NCBI RefSeq assembly: GCF_002159835.1 | Contig: NZ_NFJL01000005.1 | Location: forward strand, 1-64,000 | DNA: 64,000 nt | Direction of reading: 5' to 3' | DNA from: Blautia sp. An249 | GTDB lineage: Bacteria > Bacillota > Clostridia > Lachnospirales > Lachnospiraceae | Part shown: positions 32,435-41,042 of the stretch, piece by piece | How positions within the stretch are numbered: position 1 is the first letter of the stretch | Layout of the letters: every line of letters starts with the position of its first letter | Notes under the pieces: generated by a model | Told to the model about the DNA's origin: nothing | Database searches by the model: none | Seen by the model: the letters and a program-made list of their open reading frames with translations, nothing else | Position numbers and translations under genes: made by a program

Positions 32435-33739
32435 TTAATAGCATAACATAACGCTGACCGTAAATGTAGAATTTTCATAACGATAAGCGATTGTTCCATT
32501 ATATTTTTCTGCTGCCGATCTCACACTCTGCATTCCCCAGCCATGCTGCCCATTTTCTTCCTTCGTGGTAATGAGCTGACCACGGTGGAGAACTGGCGGT
32601 GTTGCTGAACTGTTGGATATTCGTATCAGGATGAATTGATGAATACGCCGAATCGTGATATCTATGTTCCTTTGATCAATGTCCTCCATCTTTACAGCAC
32701 TTTCTATTGCATTATCTGTCAGATTTGTCAAAATCGTACATAAATCCACCGGATCTATAGCACAGTCTTTCGGATATTCCACATTGGCCGTCACGGTAAT
32801 CTGTTCTTTTTCAGCCACAGAAATTTTCTGTCCCAGAATATAGTCAATCGCCTCAATCCCTGTCAAGCGTTCCACATTTCCTCCTGTCTTTTTGCCATTC
32901 AAGGTCTCCAGATAGCTCTGTGCCTCCGGAATCTTTCCATCTGCAATATAACTTTGCAGCAGTGTAAAATGATTTCTCATATCATGGTAAAGTTTTGCAT
33001 TAGATTCGTAGGCCTCCTGCGCCATCTCATAACTCTTTTTCAGCAAATCATTTTGCCGGAAAGCAAACTCCTTTTCTCTCTGTAATGATCTGAAACGATA
33101 CATCAGATAAAAAAAGCTGAATAGAAAAATGATCCCTATCATCAGAACAGTCTGTACGGGTTTCAATCCTAAATCAATCGGCATATGGGAAACATTCATC
33201 AGGCAATACGTCAGTACCAGTGAAATGCCGGCTCCTGCCAATACTATTCTTGTCTTTTTTAGTTTTGATTTGATCTTTCCTAAAAGCAGCCCCATTGGTA
33301 TAGCCAGCAGAACGTCTGTCCCCTTGAGCAGTGTAATAAGATAAATTCTATGTATACTGAACTCCTGCTGCACCTCGACGATCAGCTCTGTAAATCCAAA
33401 CTGCGCAAGAATATTTAAAATGGTTCCGTCTATGATATTCATAAACGCCATATAGCCTGTCGCCGTAAAGAAAAAATCAAAAAATCTTCCTTTATACAAT
33501 ACACAGCCTCCTAGAGCCGCCGCAACCAAAAAGTACAGTACAGTCTCTATGCTAAAGGAAAGTTCTACAAGATTAAATAGTATAATCCCTGTAGTAATAA
33601 CGGCAATAACAAAAAAACACAAGACCCGTTGTTTTTTCTTCTGAAACCGATCTGGAAACAAAACGTGCATGAAATAATTACATATTGTAACTTCTATGAA
33701 TGTAACAAGCCATTCCATACAAATATAGAACACTGTCAT
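32435..33739 (-). CDS. AgrC-like GHKL sensor histidine kinase
   Basis: 434 aa from ATG 33739, overlapping the regulator stop (ATGA). Six or seven TM helices in the first ~220 residues, then AKLYHDMRNHFTLLQSYI (H-box of the HPK10 type), ILTNLTDNAIESAVKM (N-box) and GWGMQSVRSAAEKYNG (G-box, HATPase_c_5). AgrC/BlpH-type kinases sense peptides. Coupled to the LytTR regulator upstream; no AgrB/AgrD pair is nearby, so the signal is probably external, such as a bacteriocin. Confidence 0.9.
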   Translation of the reverse strand: MTVFYICMEWLVTFIEVTICNYFMHVLFPDRFQKKKQRVLCFFVIAVITTGIILFNLVELSFSIETVLYFLVAAALGGCVLYKGRFFDFFFTATGYMAFMNIIDGTILNILAQFGFTELIVEVQQEFSIHRIYLITLLKGTDVLLAIPMGLLLGKIKSKLKKTRIVLAGAGISLVLTYCLMNVSHMPIDLGLKPVQTVLMIGIIFLFSFFYLMYRFRSLQREKEFAFRQNDLLKKSYEMAQEAYESNAKLYHDMRNHFTLLQSYIADGKIPEAQSYLETLNGKKTGGNVERLTGIEAIDYILGQKISVAEKEQITVTANVEYPKDCAIDPVDLCTILTNLTDNAIESAVKMEDIDQRNIDITIRRIHQFILIRISNSSATPPVLHRGQLITTKEENGQHGWGMQSVRSAAEKYNGTIAYRYENSTFTVSVMLCY

Positions 33740-34458
33740 ATCTGTTTCTCCCAAAAATGAAGTAATATGGACTTAAAATCAGAGACACTTCCTTTGCTGA
33801 TTGCCACGCACACCCCGTCTGCCATCTGTACTTCTTCTCCATGTAGCCCGATCACATTTGCCAGATTGACAATACAGCCACGGTCTGCAAAATAGAAATA
33901 CTCCGATCCAATCTCCTCAAAGACCTGCGCTAAAGTCTTACGAACGGATGTCGTTATTCCGTTCCGTATATAAAAAACGGCATATTTCCCATCTTTCAAA
34001 ATATATAGAATATCCCGGTAAGAAATTTTCTCCACACGGTTTTTGACCATAATCATATAGAAATCATTTCTTTCCAAATCATACAGCTTATAAAAATCCT
34101 CAAGGGCCACCGGCAGCTTCCTGTCAATCATATCCTTTGGAATATATCGGAAAACTGAATATTCATAAGCAGCAATGGCATACTCCAGATGAGACGTAAT
34201 AAATAGGATTTTTGCTGCAGGCAGACAAGCAGATATTTCCTTCGCGAGAGCCATGCCGTCTACACCAGGCATCTCTATATCCAAAAGGAAAAGATCATAA
34301 TATACTCCATCCTTTAAGTCGTACTGTAGATTATCACTGTTTTCATAAGCATGAATGTCACAATCTACGCGATGTGTCCAAAAAAAATGTCCTGCTATTT
34401 TCTTCACCTTTATCAGCATATTCTGTTCATCATCACAGACTGCTATCTTTAACATCAT
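33736..34458 (-). CDS. LytTR-family response regulator (AgrA-like)
   Basis: 240 aa from ATG 34458 (GGAAG nine nt upstream); ATG 34467 and 34455 are alternatives. Receiver domain with CDDEQNM and the phospho-acceptor in YDLFLLDIEMPGVDGM, then a LytTR DNA-binding domain (VKNRVEKISYRDILYILKDG, FYFADRGCIVNLANVIGLHG). The ACAGTTAC direct repeats at 32391-32421 are its probable site, placing the ABC transporter, small proteins and DUF4097 lipoprotein under its control. Confidence 0.92.
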   Translation of the reverse strand: MMLKIAVCDDEQNMLIKVKKIAGHFFWTHRVDCDIHAYENSDNLQYDLKDGVYYDLFLLDIEMPGVDGMALAKEISACLPAAKILFITSHLEYAIAAYEYSVFRYIPKDMIDRKLPVALEDFYKLYDLERNDFYMIMVKNRVEKISYRDILYILKDGKYAVFYIRNGITTSVRKTLAQVFEEIGSEYFYFADRGCIVNLANVIGLHGEEVQMADGVCVAISKGSVSDFKSILLHFWEKQI

Positions 34459-34592
34459 TATTCTCAACTTCCATTTTCTTTTTTATCATCCATAATCAGC
34501 CACACCAAATGGACTGTTTCACCGTTCCTCATTATATCATACCCCGAATTCACATTCTATCCCCGAATTATCAAGCGATGCAATCATAGAAA

Positions 34593-34670
34593 CATCCCAA
34601 AGGCTCACTCCCCTGGAACATCTACAAACTCATATCTGCCCCCTGACTATTTGAATATATTCCTTATCCC
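34593..34670 (-). repeat. Decayed remnant of the wHTH unit (copy-4 subtype)
   Basis: CATCCCAAAGGCTCACTCCC, TGGAACATCTACAAACTCAT and CTGACTATTTGAATATA match 25812-25885 of copy 4, including the changed terminator. The rest of the unit is gone. Confidence 0.62.
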
Positions 34671-34697
34671 GAAGTAACAATATCAGGACATAGACTT

Positions 34698-34721
34698 GGA
34701 GCCGCCCATACGGACGGCTCC
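34698..34721. terminator. Hairpin between the mosaic and the element backbone
   Basis: GGAGCCG / CGGCTCC stem followed on the + strand by TCTTATTT. Could end the recombinase-like transcript or block read-through. Confidence 0.5.
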
Positions 34722-34794
34722 TCTTATTTCAATTTGTCTTTTCCGGTTCATCCACACAATTTTGACATCCTATATCTGCCGCCCACGCTTTTTG

Positions 34795-35178
34795 CTACGG
34801 AACATGTCTTACTATATACTCCCGCCTCAACTCATGAAGGCGGAGCGTCCTGTCATATCTATTGCATTTGAGAACATACGAATTCATTTTCTTCGTAAAG
34901 ATTGTATCCGAATTTTTGTTAACGGAATCGATCAAATTTCTCAGTTGTCTGGTAATACGGTAAGGTTTTCCATTCTGATCCGCATAACATGCTCCGAATT
35001 CTCCGGATACAGCGATCTCTCTGCCGTCTATATCACTCTTTTTTAATTGAAGCGCCTCACGAATCCGAATCGGTGTCTGGTAGAGAAGTCCAATAAGCGC
35101 TGCTTCTTCCTGCCACCCCTTTTCAATAAAAAGACGCATCAGCCTTTTCGCCCTGCGTGCCTTCGTATAACCATACAT
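34795..35178 (-). CDS. Small protein resembling a tyrosine recombinase catalytic domain
   Basis: 127 aa. AALIGLLYQTPIRIREALQL has the shape of the first Arg box of tyrosine recombinases (usual LLLYTGLRISELLAL), and TLRLHELRREYIVRHVP resembles the H-x-L-R box. The downstream Tyr nucleophile region and the N-terminal core-binding domain are absent, so it is either a degenerate integrase or a DNA-binding derivative. Its 5' end overlaps the 35123-35467 gene by 56 nt. It lies exactly where the mosaic cargo meets the backbone. Confidence 0.5.
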   Translation of the reverse strand: MYGYTKARRAKRLMRLFIEKGWQEEAALIGLLYQTPIRIREALQLKKSDIDGREIAVSGEFGACYADQNGKPYRITRQLRNLIDSVNKNSDTIFTKKMNSYVLKCNRYDRTLRLHELRREYIVRHVP

Positions 35179-35467
35179 TCCTGTTCACTTCCTTTCCCAG
35201 TAGTTCTTCACCCTTTTGAACAAAGGCCTCTTTGCCCGGCATTTCCTGATAGTTCTTCCAGAGTTCCCGGTGCAACGTCTGTAAATCTTTCATACTTCCT
35301 GCACTGTTCGCAAGCATCCTCAAAAACGGAAAAATCATGGTATGGCGGATATTCTTTCCAGAAAGCACTGCCTGCTTCTCCTGCCCATATACCTCATACA
35401 AACATCCAAGTACAATATCCGGTTCCGTTATAAAACGGATCTCCGGTTTTATCCATTCCTTTTTCAT
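35123..35467 (-). CDS. Hypothetical protein, 114 aa
   Basis: ATG 35467 (MKKEWIKPEIRFITEPD) with AGGAGG 8 nt upstream. Soluble, mixed helical, containing EVYGQEKQAVLSGKNIRHT and ELLGKEVNRNVWLYEG. No family recognised. It precedes and overlaps the recombinase-like gene, so the two are translated together. Confidence 0.55.
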   Translation of the reverse strand: MKKEWIKPEIRFITEPDIVLGCLYEVYGQEKQAVLSGKNIRHTMIFPFLRMLANSAGSMKDLQTLHRELWKNYQEMPGKEAFVQKGEELLGKEVNRNVWLYEGTQGEKADASFY

Positions 35468-35551
35468 GGTCATCCTCCTCATCATAATCTCGGTTTGCAT
35501 TATAAATCACTTTCTCAATGTATCCTCAAAGTTCTCTCTCTTCAAGGTTCC

Positions 35552-35680
35552 TTAGAAATAGCCTTTCGTTTTCAGTATCCATATTGATACCGTCACGGCA
35601 ACTACAGCAAAACCGATGACGTAGGCCGGCCACATCGGCATCTGCTCTCCTCTTCTCCAGTCTATCTGCCTGTTTCCCAT
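35552..35680 (-). CDS. Small single-TM protein, 42 aa
   Basis: ATG 35680 behind AAAGGAGGTGG. N-terminal polar part MGNRQIDWRRGEQMPMWPAY, then a TM helix and a KTKGYF tail. Not recognised. It lies between the DUF3848-like gene and the 114-aa gene in the same direction. Confidence 0.6.
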   Translation of the reverse strand: MGNRQIDWRRGEQMPMWPAYVIGFAVVAVTVSIWILKTKGYF

Positions 35681-35735
35681 TCATTCCACCTCCTTTCGTC
35701 GAGGCGGAACTTCCGTTTATGTAATCTGACGCAAC

Positions 35736-36062
35736 CTACGCCGCCTCTTTCCTCTCTATTCGCAGCTGATCCTCAGCATACTGCTCCATTGTCTGCCACA
35801 GCTCCTGCATGTAGGAAGTTTCTTTTTCCTCCCATAACTGCAAGACTTTTTCTATGACATTATGTTCTTGCAACAGAGCTCTTGCTTCCTGCTCAGTCGG
35901 CTCGTTATACTCTAACAGCAAGACAATATCTTCACGGACTGCATATTCATATGCATGCTTAAGAATCACGTCCGGTGGCTGTGTTTTCAACCACTCTGCA
36001 TATTGTTCCTGCTCCTGCATCAATTTCTCATAGAGCGCTTTGCTCAATTCTTCTGCTGTCAT
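35736..36062 (-). CDS. DUF3848-like acidic protein
   Basis: 108 aa, very acidic and helical: MTAEELSKALYEKLMQEQEQ, HAYEYAVREDIVLLLEYNEP. The TAEEL-K-LYEK-M-EQE and HAYEY--REDI pattern is what I recognise from DUF3848 proteins found on conjugative elements of Lachnospiraceae. AGGAGG precedes the ATG. Role unknown; probably element housekeeping. Confidence 0.66.
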   Translation of the reverse strand: MTAEELSKALYEKLMQEQEQYAEWLKTQPPDVILKHAYEYAVREDIVLLLEYNEPTEQEARALLQEHNVIEKVLQLWEEKETSYMQELWQTMEQYAEDQLRIERKEAA

Positions 36063-36125
36063 CCAATTTTCCTCCTGTTAGCCTCTTCCTCTGGTACTCT
36101 TCTCAAAATAAACTTAACATTCCTC

Positions 36126-36287
36126 TCAACACGAACTGCTTTCCGGGCTCCTTTTATTGGAAAACAGTATCTTTCGGGGATACCGCTTCCTGCGCCCTGC
36201 CCTGTCTTTCGTTTTCTGACACTGATAGCAGATTTCTTTTTTTCTCTGCTGCTCTTTTGCCTGTCTCTGTAAATTTCGATTTTCCAT
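36126..36287 (-). CDS. Small basic protein with CxxC, 53 aa
   Basis: ATG 36287 with AGGAGG 5 nt upstream, ending TGA 36128-36126. MENRNLQRQAKEQQRKKEIC is followed by YQC and a strongly basic tail ending SPESSSC. The CYQC pair could bind metal. First gene after the CATATTTA box at 36380; co-directional with the DUF3848-like gene. Confidence 0.5.
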   Translation of the reverse strand: MENRNLQRQAKEQQRKKEICYQCQKTKDRAGRRKRYPRKILFSNKRSPESSSC

Positions 36288-36379
36288 TTTGGCCTCCTAA
36301 TACTTTAATTTATCTGTTCAATCTCTTGATCCGCAGATATGCTTTTCCGGAAGTATCACGCTTTGCTCTCTTCCTTCTT

Positions 36380-36387
36380 TAAATATG
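36380..36387 (-). promoter_or_regulatory. CATATTTA box 1
   Basis: Minus strand CATATTTA about 95 bp before the 53-aa gene at 36287. Confidence 0.45.
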
Positions 36388-36411
36388 AAAGAACTTGAGC
36401 CGATAATCTGT

Positions 36412-37236
36412 TTAAAAGGGAACAGAGAACTGAACCGGATAGAGTCCGCTTCCTATAATCAGTTCTTTTCCATAGGCATTATGGGAAGTTATCTTCTTTA
36501 CTTCCTCATCTTTTGGAAAGTATTTCAGCAGAACATCCTCAATTTGCTCTATCTCTGTCTCTATCTCCATACACCATTCCACATCTTCCGCCTCAAGCCG
36601 CGGTCCTTCTCCACACTCTTCAATGGTATTTTGACGTTTTTGTATCGCCTCCTGCGCTTTTCGAAGTATCATACTGCGATAACACTCGTAGTCTGTCTTC
36701 ATCAATTCTAAAAGCGGATTTTTTTCTGCACACTGTTCAATCAAAAAAACTGGTTCATCCTCTTCATTCCAGGCAGCCAGTTTCTCCCGTTCTCCTGCCT
36801 CAGCCCTCATTTCTTCTCCATAGCGCACCGGGATATAGATTCTGGAATTGCAGACTCCCAGCAGCTTGCATTCTTTCTGGTTCAGCACCGTAATACCAGC
36901 TGCATATTTTCCTCTTGTCCCGGAAAGAATGTAGTGGTCACGTCCGCCACAGGTATCCGCCACGATTCCAATTGCCTCTGGAAAAGAAGCACCGGTATAC
37001 TGCATTACCATGTGGAACACATTTCCTCTGTCACCGCAGGAGAAGCATTCATAATATCCATCTGGACGGATGAAGCAATTCCCGAAATTGCGGTCTGAAT
37101 GTCTGGGATTCGGGCAGAGAATCCCTATGTTCCTTGTGCGGTCCGCACTGCTTTTCATCCTGATCCCGATTTCCTGCGCCACTTCCACCATGTCCGCATC
37201 ATTTAATAACTGTTGTGTATCATACCGTATTCCCAT
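36412..37236 (-). CDS. CHC2 zinc-finger primase-like protein
   Basis: 274 aa. The DnaG-type zinc ribbon is clear: GILCPNPRHSDRNFGNC, then DGYYECFSCGDRGNVFHMVM (Cys-His-Cys-Cys), near residues 40-75. The rest (about 90-274) lacks a recognisable TOPRIM domain; it includes KECKLLGVCNSRIYIPVRYG and helical sections. Proteins of this kind on plasmids and conjugative elements prime DNA synthesis or bind the origin with a separate primase subunit. It is preceded by a CATATTGA box. Confidence 0.82.
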   Translation of the reverse strand: MGIRYDTQQLLNDADMVEVAQEIGIRMKSSADRTRNIGILCPNPRHSDRNFGNCFIRPDGYYECFSCGDRGNVFHMVMQYTGASFPEAIGIVADTCGGRDHYILSGTRGKYAAGITVLNQKECKLLGVCNSRIYIPVRYGEEMRAEAGEREKLAAWNEEDEPVFLIEQCAEKNPLLELMKTDYECYRSMILRKAQEAIQKRQNTIEECGEGPRLEAEDVEWCMEIETEIEQIEDVLLKYFPKDEEVKKITSHNAYGKELIIGSGLYPVQFSVPF

Positions 37237-37280
37237 TATTGTTCATGTCATCCTCCTTTCTTCTGTTTATTCCTGCAATT

Positions 37281-37288
37281 TCAATATG
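37281..37288 (-). promoter_or_regulatory. CATATTGA box (variant)
   Basis: Minus strand CATATTGA about 45 bp before the CHC2 primase start, in the 37237-37376 gap. Weaker match to the box family. Confidence 0.35.
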
Positions 37289-37376
37289 CCGTTTATCCTT
37301 AATCCTGAATCATCCCTAGATATATTTTCACTAGAGAAAAGCAGCCCGCCCATTCCGGACTGACCGCAGATGTCCC

Positions 37377-38630
37377 TTATTCCGCTCCCTGTTTTTCCAC
37401 GATTGCTGAAAAGAAGCTGATCCGATCCTGATCCGCACTTCCAAATCCCAGCCCCTGAAATATAAACCATTCATATTGCACGATTTCGCCTTCCTGATCG
37501 TACAGACGGCTCGCCCGCTCCTCAATTTGAATCACACCTAACTCCTCTCCAGTCACTGGATCTGCGGCTAAAAGATGCCCATCCGCCGTGTATCCGTAAA
37601 TCTCTACAACAGCTTCTCCCCGCTCCGGTGAAAATAAAGAAGCTAAAACGGGGGTTCCTTCCTCAATACTGCTGCGCACCCGCGCCAAATCATCCAATAA
37701 AATATGGTTCCTTCCAAACCGATCTTCATCCGGCTCCGCCTGCATACGGCGAATCTCCGTTTGTTCTCCACGTCTTGTATCCGGATCTAAATCAGTCATA
37801 GCGACTTGTTTACAGCGTAGCAGCGCCGGATCTGTTTCCGGCAAAATCGCACAGAGGATCTCTCCGCCGATGCGATTCTTAAAGTAAGCCTTTATCCCGC
37901 AAAAAGAGAATTCATAAACCATATCAAGCGGCTGGCCGTACACCTCTACCGTTGTATCCGGGCCCGGGATATAAATACATCCATCCCGATTGCTCTTTAA
38001 TTGTCTGTGGACCCCATCTTTTATCTCGTATGCAAACTGTCCTTCGGGAAATTGTGCCCATCCTTTAAAATTGCAAAACCGGTATCCTGTCAATGTTTTT
38101 ACCACTGCACCATAAGCCCGCGCTTCAATGTTATCCGGCCATAACACCACATTTCCTATCTTAAACGGGGACTGTATCTCCTTTTCTGCCTCTTCTGTCT
38201 GCTGGCGGACAATTTCTTTCAAAGTGTCATTATATATGGCAGGATTGGTCTCGGTAATCTTAAGCTCTGCCAGATCCATAATCCCGTCTCCATCTGTGTC
38301 AACCCGGTATGGATCGGAGCCCGCCCGCTTTTCCTCTGCATTTACAAGCCCATCCCCGTCAAAGTCCATATCGGGGTTATCCTTCAGGTATTCATTTGCT
38401 TCCAGTACTGCGGAAACATCCGCGTCTATTGCAACAGATGTTTCCGGTTCCCTGGTATAAAACAACAGCGGTGGGAGATACAGTACCACTGCAAAAAGGA
38501 TTAAGATCCCCAGCAGATTCCGGCACCATTTCGGAAGCAGGAGACGCTTCTTCTTTTCTTCATTGATGGCATATTCAGGAACTGCCGGCTCTTTCTTTGT
38601 CTTAATATAACGACGCATTCTTTTGTTCAT
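37377..38630 (-). CDS. Membrane-anchored protein with thrombospondin type-3 / dockerin-like Ca-binding loops
   Basis: 417 aa. A basic N-terminus, TM helix near residues 37-60 (NLLGILILFAVVLYLPPLLF), then DFDGDGLVNAEEKRAGSD and DTDGDGIMDLAE near residues 88-120, i.e. two D-x-D-x-D-G calcium loops of TSP3/EF-hand type. The remaining ~270 aa are unrecognised and may form a beta-rich surface domain; the segment HILLDDLARVRSSIEEGTPV resembles a C39-like peptidase region but the catalytic residues are not certain. Ribosome binding site overlaps the CATATTAA box leader. Probably a surface protein of the element. Confidence 0.72.
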   Translation of the reverse strand: MNKRMRRYIKTKKEPAVPEYAINEEKKKRLLLPKWCRNLLGILILFAVVLYLPPLLFYTREPETSVAIDADVSAVLEANEYLKDNPDMDFDGDGLVNAEEKRAGSDPYRVDTDGDGIMDLAELKITETNPAIYNDTLKEIVRQQTEEAEKEIQSPFKIGNVVLWPDNIEARAYGAVVKTLTGYRFCNFKGWAQFPEGQFAYEIKDGVHRQLKSNRDGCIYIPGPDTTVEVYGQPLDMVYEFSFCGIKAYFKNRIGGEILCAILPETDPALLRCKQVAMTDLDPDTRRGEQTEIRRMQAEPDEDRFGRNHILLDDLARVRSSIEEGTPVLASLFSPERGEAVVEIYGYTADGHLLAADPVTGEELGVIQIEERASRLYDQEGEIVQYEWFIFQGLGFGSADQDRISFFSAIVEKQGAE

Positions 38631-38651
38631 GCTTTCACCACCCTTTCCTTT

Positions 38652-38659
38652 TTAATATG
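38652..38659 (-). promoter_or_regulatory. CATATTAA box 2
   Basis: Minus strand CATATTAAAAAGG, 21 bp before the ATG at 38630; transcripts would have a very short leader. Confidence 0.45.
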
Positions 38660-38684
38660 AAAGAAATTCACTCTAAAAACAGAT

Positions 38685-38706
38685 GAGGGACCGCTGCCGG
38701 TCCCTC
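38685..38706 (-). terminator. Terminator of the helicase operon
   Basis: GAGGGACC / GGTCCCTC stem; minus-strand reading continues ATCTGTTTTT. Confidence 0.82.
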
Positions 38707-38710
38707 GTGT

Positions 38711-38908
38711 CTATTCTTCTAAAACTTTCTGTATTCGTCCGATTTCCCCTGTTTCGAGCTGAACTTTGATTCCCCTTGAATGAAATGCTTTATTCGTAAG
38801 TATCCGTGCCACCCTTCCTCTGGTCAGTGTTCCGGTTCTCTGGTGTTCCTTCTGAACAATATCCACCCAGATTCCGGGGGACACATTTTTCCTATACTGT
38901 CCCTCCAT
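38711..38908 (-). CDS. YwbE-family protein
   Basis: 65 aa: VSPGIWVDIVQKEHQRTGTL, then RGRVARILTNKAFHSRGIKV and GEIGRIQKVL. This matches the small YwbE (DUF2196) family (SPG--VDIV-K-DQRTG-LTRG-V--ILT---FHP-GIKV-L--G--GRV). The ATG overlaps the end of the RecD2 gene (17 nt). Function in hosts is unknown, but its presence at the end of a helicase operon on a mobile element suggests a nucleic-acid role. Confidence 0.85.
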   Translation of the reverse strand: MEGQYRKNVSPGIWVDIVQKEHQRTGTLTRGRVARILTNKAFHSRGIKVQLETGEIGRIQKVLEE

Positions 38909-41042
38909 ATGATCCTGCTCCCTTCAATTTTTTTATAAGGTTTGAATTTCGACTGACAGGAGCAACTGAATTGATAGATCCCTGGATCGACTTTTCTGTG
39001 CCGATAATGTATTCCTCAACTTTTGCCCGGGAAACAGCTGTATAAAGTAAGTTTCTGCTCCACATGGTAGGTGCTACGCTGTATGCAATGACAGCTGCCT
39101 TGCATTCAGATCCCATACTTTTATTAATGGTCTGTGCATAGCAGAGGTCTATGTATCGCAGTTCCTTCCCTCTAAAGCTCTCTTTGCTGCCATCATCGAA
39201 AAGCACTTCAAGGATGCTTTCCTTCTCATTGATGTTCACAACCGTACCCGTCTCACCATTAAACACATTTTTATCGTAATTGTTCTCCTTTGTATACATT
39301 ACCCGGTCATTGACATAAAACTTTAAATTCCCCAGTGTTAAAGGTTTTCTGCCTTCCACCGGATTTACCATGTCACGCAGGATCGGATTTAAAACCTCTG
39401 TCGCGATTGGGCTGTTCTGTTTCTTCGGCGTCAGGAATTTCACATTACGTATCCCGTATGTTTGCACAAGCCGAATATACTCCTGTATGGCAGCCATTTG
39501 GATTTCACCTTCTGATTCCACCAATCGAAAACGGAAAACATTTTCCTTTTGAAACCAGGTATGGCATCCCAGGCCTCTATTAATCCGCTCCACGTTCACT
39601 GCGATCGCATCGTCCTGCCGGTGCCCCAGGTGCAGTTTTACCGTCGGAATCCTGCCGCTTCGGATCAGGTCATCGAATACCTTTCCCGGTCCGATACAGC
39701 CGAGCTGGTCCTTGTCCCCGATCAGGATCAGGCGGGCGCCGTTTCGCACTGCCTGAAGGAAAGACTCCATCAGCAGAACATTCGGCATACTGCTCTCGTC
39801 CATGATGACCAGGTCATAAGGCAGCCGGTTATCTTCTTTATAGCGAAACCCCATCTCGCCCTCATGGTATCCATACTCAAGACCCCTGTGGATTGTATAA
39901 GCTCTCTTCCCTGTAGTTGCGGTGAGCTGAAATGCCGCGCATCCGGTGGGCGCAACCATCAGTACACTTTCCGGATGGTTCCATGCCTTCAATATTGCAT
40001 GTACGACCGTTGTCTTTCCGGAACCGGGGCCGCCGGTTAGAATGAGCATTTTCTCGGTCATCGCCATTTCAACAGCTGCCTTTTGCTCTTCCGCCAACGG
40101 AAATCCTTTTTCTTCCTCAATATCCATAATCGCCTTTTTTATCCACACTGACGGAACGGTCCGGTTGGCAGGTGCATCCAGAACTCTCCTGACTGCATCC
40201 GCACATTTACTTTCAGCCCGAAAAATGGAGGACAGATAAACATCTCCATCTTCCACCACAATCTCACCCAGATCTGTCAGCTTCTCCAATTCATAACGCA
40301 TACGGTCAAGCGAAACCGGCATTTTCAGCAGCACCCGAAGGCCGGTGTTAAGACTTCCCTCATGCATAAAACAATGTCCTTCCGCCGCTACGTTTTGAAG
40401 CGTATGAAGTATAGCCGCCCGGATTCTTTCCGGACTGTCCCTTTTGATACCGCAGCCTGCTGCCAGCTTGTCTGCCTTCAAAAAACCAATACCATCAATA
40501 TCCCTGCTGATCCGGTAAATGTCTTCTTTCAAAAGTTCCACACTGCGCCCCCCGTACTTTTCATAAATTGTCTCAATCTGATATCTGGTTGCGCTTCTAA
40601 GATAAATTGCAAGAGGGATATATTTTTTGGTCTTTTCATAACTGTCTCGAATCTTTTCGGATTTTGCTTTCGTAATTCCCGAAAGCGTACAAAGCTTTTC
40701 CGGCTCCTGCTCTATAATCTCCACAGCGCGATCTCCAAAGGCTTCGTAGATCCGCTGTCCAAGAGCCGGCCCTACTCCATACAAAAATCCACTTTTCAGA
40801 TAGACGAGAAGATTCTCCGGCTCTACTTCCTCCGCCTGAATCTGCGCCCAGGTTGTCTGAAACTGCCGTCCATATTTTGGATGCTTGCCCCAGGTTCCTT
40901 CCATGCGGATCAGGTCTCCCTGGCAAGGTCTTGGCATCTTTCCCGCCGCAGTACGAGATGTCTTCCCATACTCAAACTTGATTACACCAAATCCATTTGC
41001 ATAGTAAACAACTTCTTTTATTCTTCCTGTCAACTCTTCCAT
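38892..41042 (-). CDS. RecD2-like SF1B DNA helicase (second of tandem pair)
   Basis: 716 aa. N-terminal OB-like section (ELTGRIKEVVYYANGFGVIK), helix-hairpin-helix region (VGPALGQRIYEAFGDRAVEI, DGIGFLKADKLAAGCGI), then a RecA-like motor: Walker A LTGGPGSGKTTVVHAIL near 340, Walker B YDLVIMDESSM, motif III LILIGDKDQLGCIGPG, and a C-terminal motif VI TINKSMGSECKAAVIAYS. RecD2 enzymes unwind 5'-to-3'. It starts with TAATG overlap behind another RecD2-like gene. It is as long as a full RecD2, so it is not a split gene. Confidence 0.9.
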   Translation of the reverse strand: MEELTGRIKEVVYYANGFGVIKFEYGKTSRTAAGKMPRPCQGDLIRMEGTWGKHPKYGRQFQTTWAQIQAEEVEPENLLVYLKSGFLYGVGPALGQRIYEAFGDRAVEIIEQEPEKLCTLSGITKAKSEKIRDSYEKTKKYIPLAIYLRSATRYQIETIYEKYGGRSVELLKEDIYRISRDIDGIGFLKADKLAAGCGIKRDSPERIRAAILHTLQNVAAEGHCFMHEGSLNTGLRVLLKMPVSLDRMRYELEKLTDLGEIVVEDGDVYLSSIFRAESKCADAVRRVLDAPANRTVPSVWIKKAIMDIEEEKGFPLAEEQKAAVEMAMTEKMLILTGGPGSGKTTVVHAILKAWNHPESVLMVAPTGCAAFQLTATTGKRAYTIHRGLEYGYHEGEMGFRYKEDNRLPYDLVIMDESSMPNVLLMESFLQAVRNGARLILIGDKDQLGCIGPGKVFDDLIRSGRIPTVKLHLGHRQDDAIAVNVERINRGLGCHTWFQKENVFRFRLVESEGEIQMAAIQEYIRLVQTYGIRNVKFLTPKKQNSPIATEVLNPILRDMVNPVEGRKPLTLGNLKFYVNDRVMYTKENNYDKNVFNGETGTVVNINEKESILEVLFDDGSKESFRGKELRYIDLCYAQTINKSMGSECKAAVIAYSVAPTMWSRNLLYTAVSRAKVEEYIIGTEKSIQGSINSVAPVSRNSNLIKKLKGAGSYGGTV

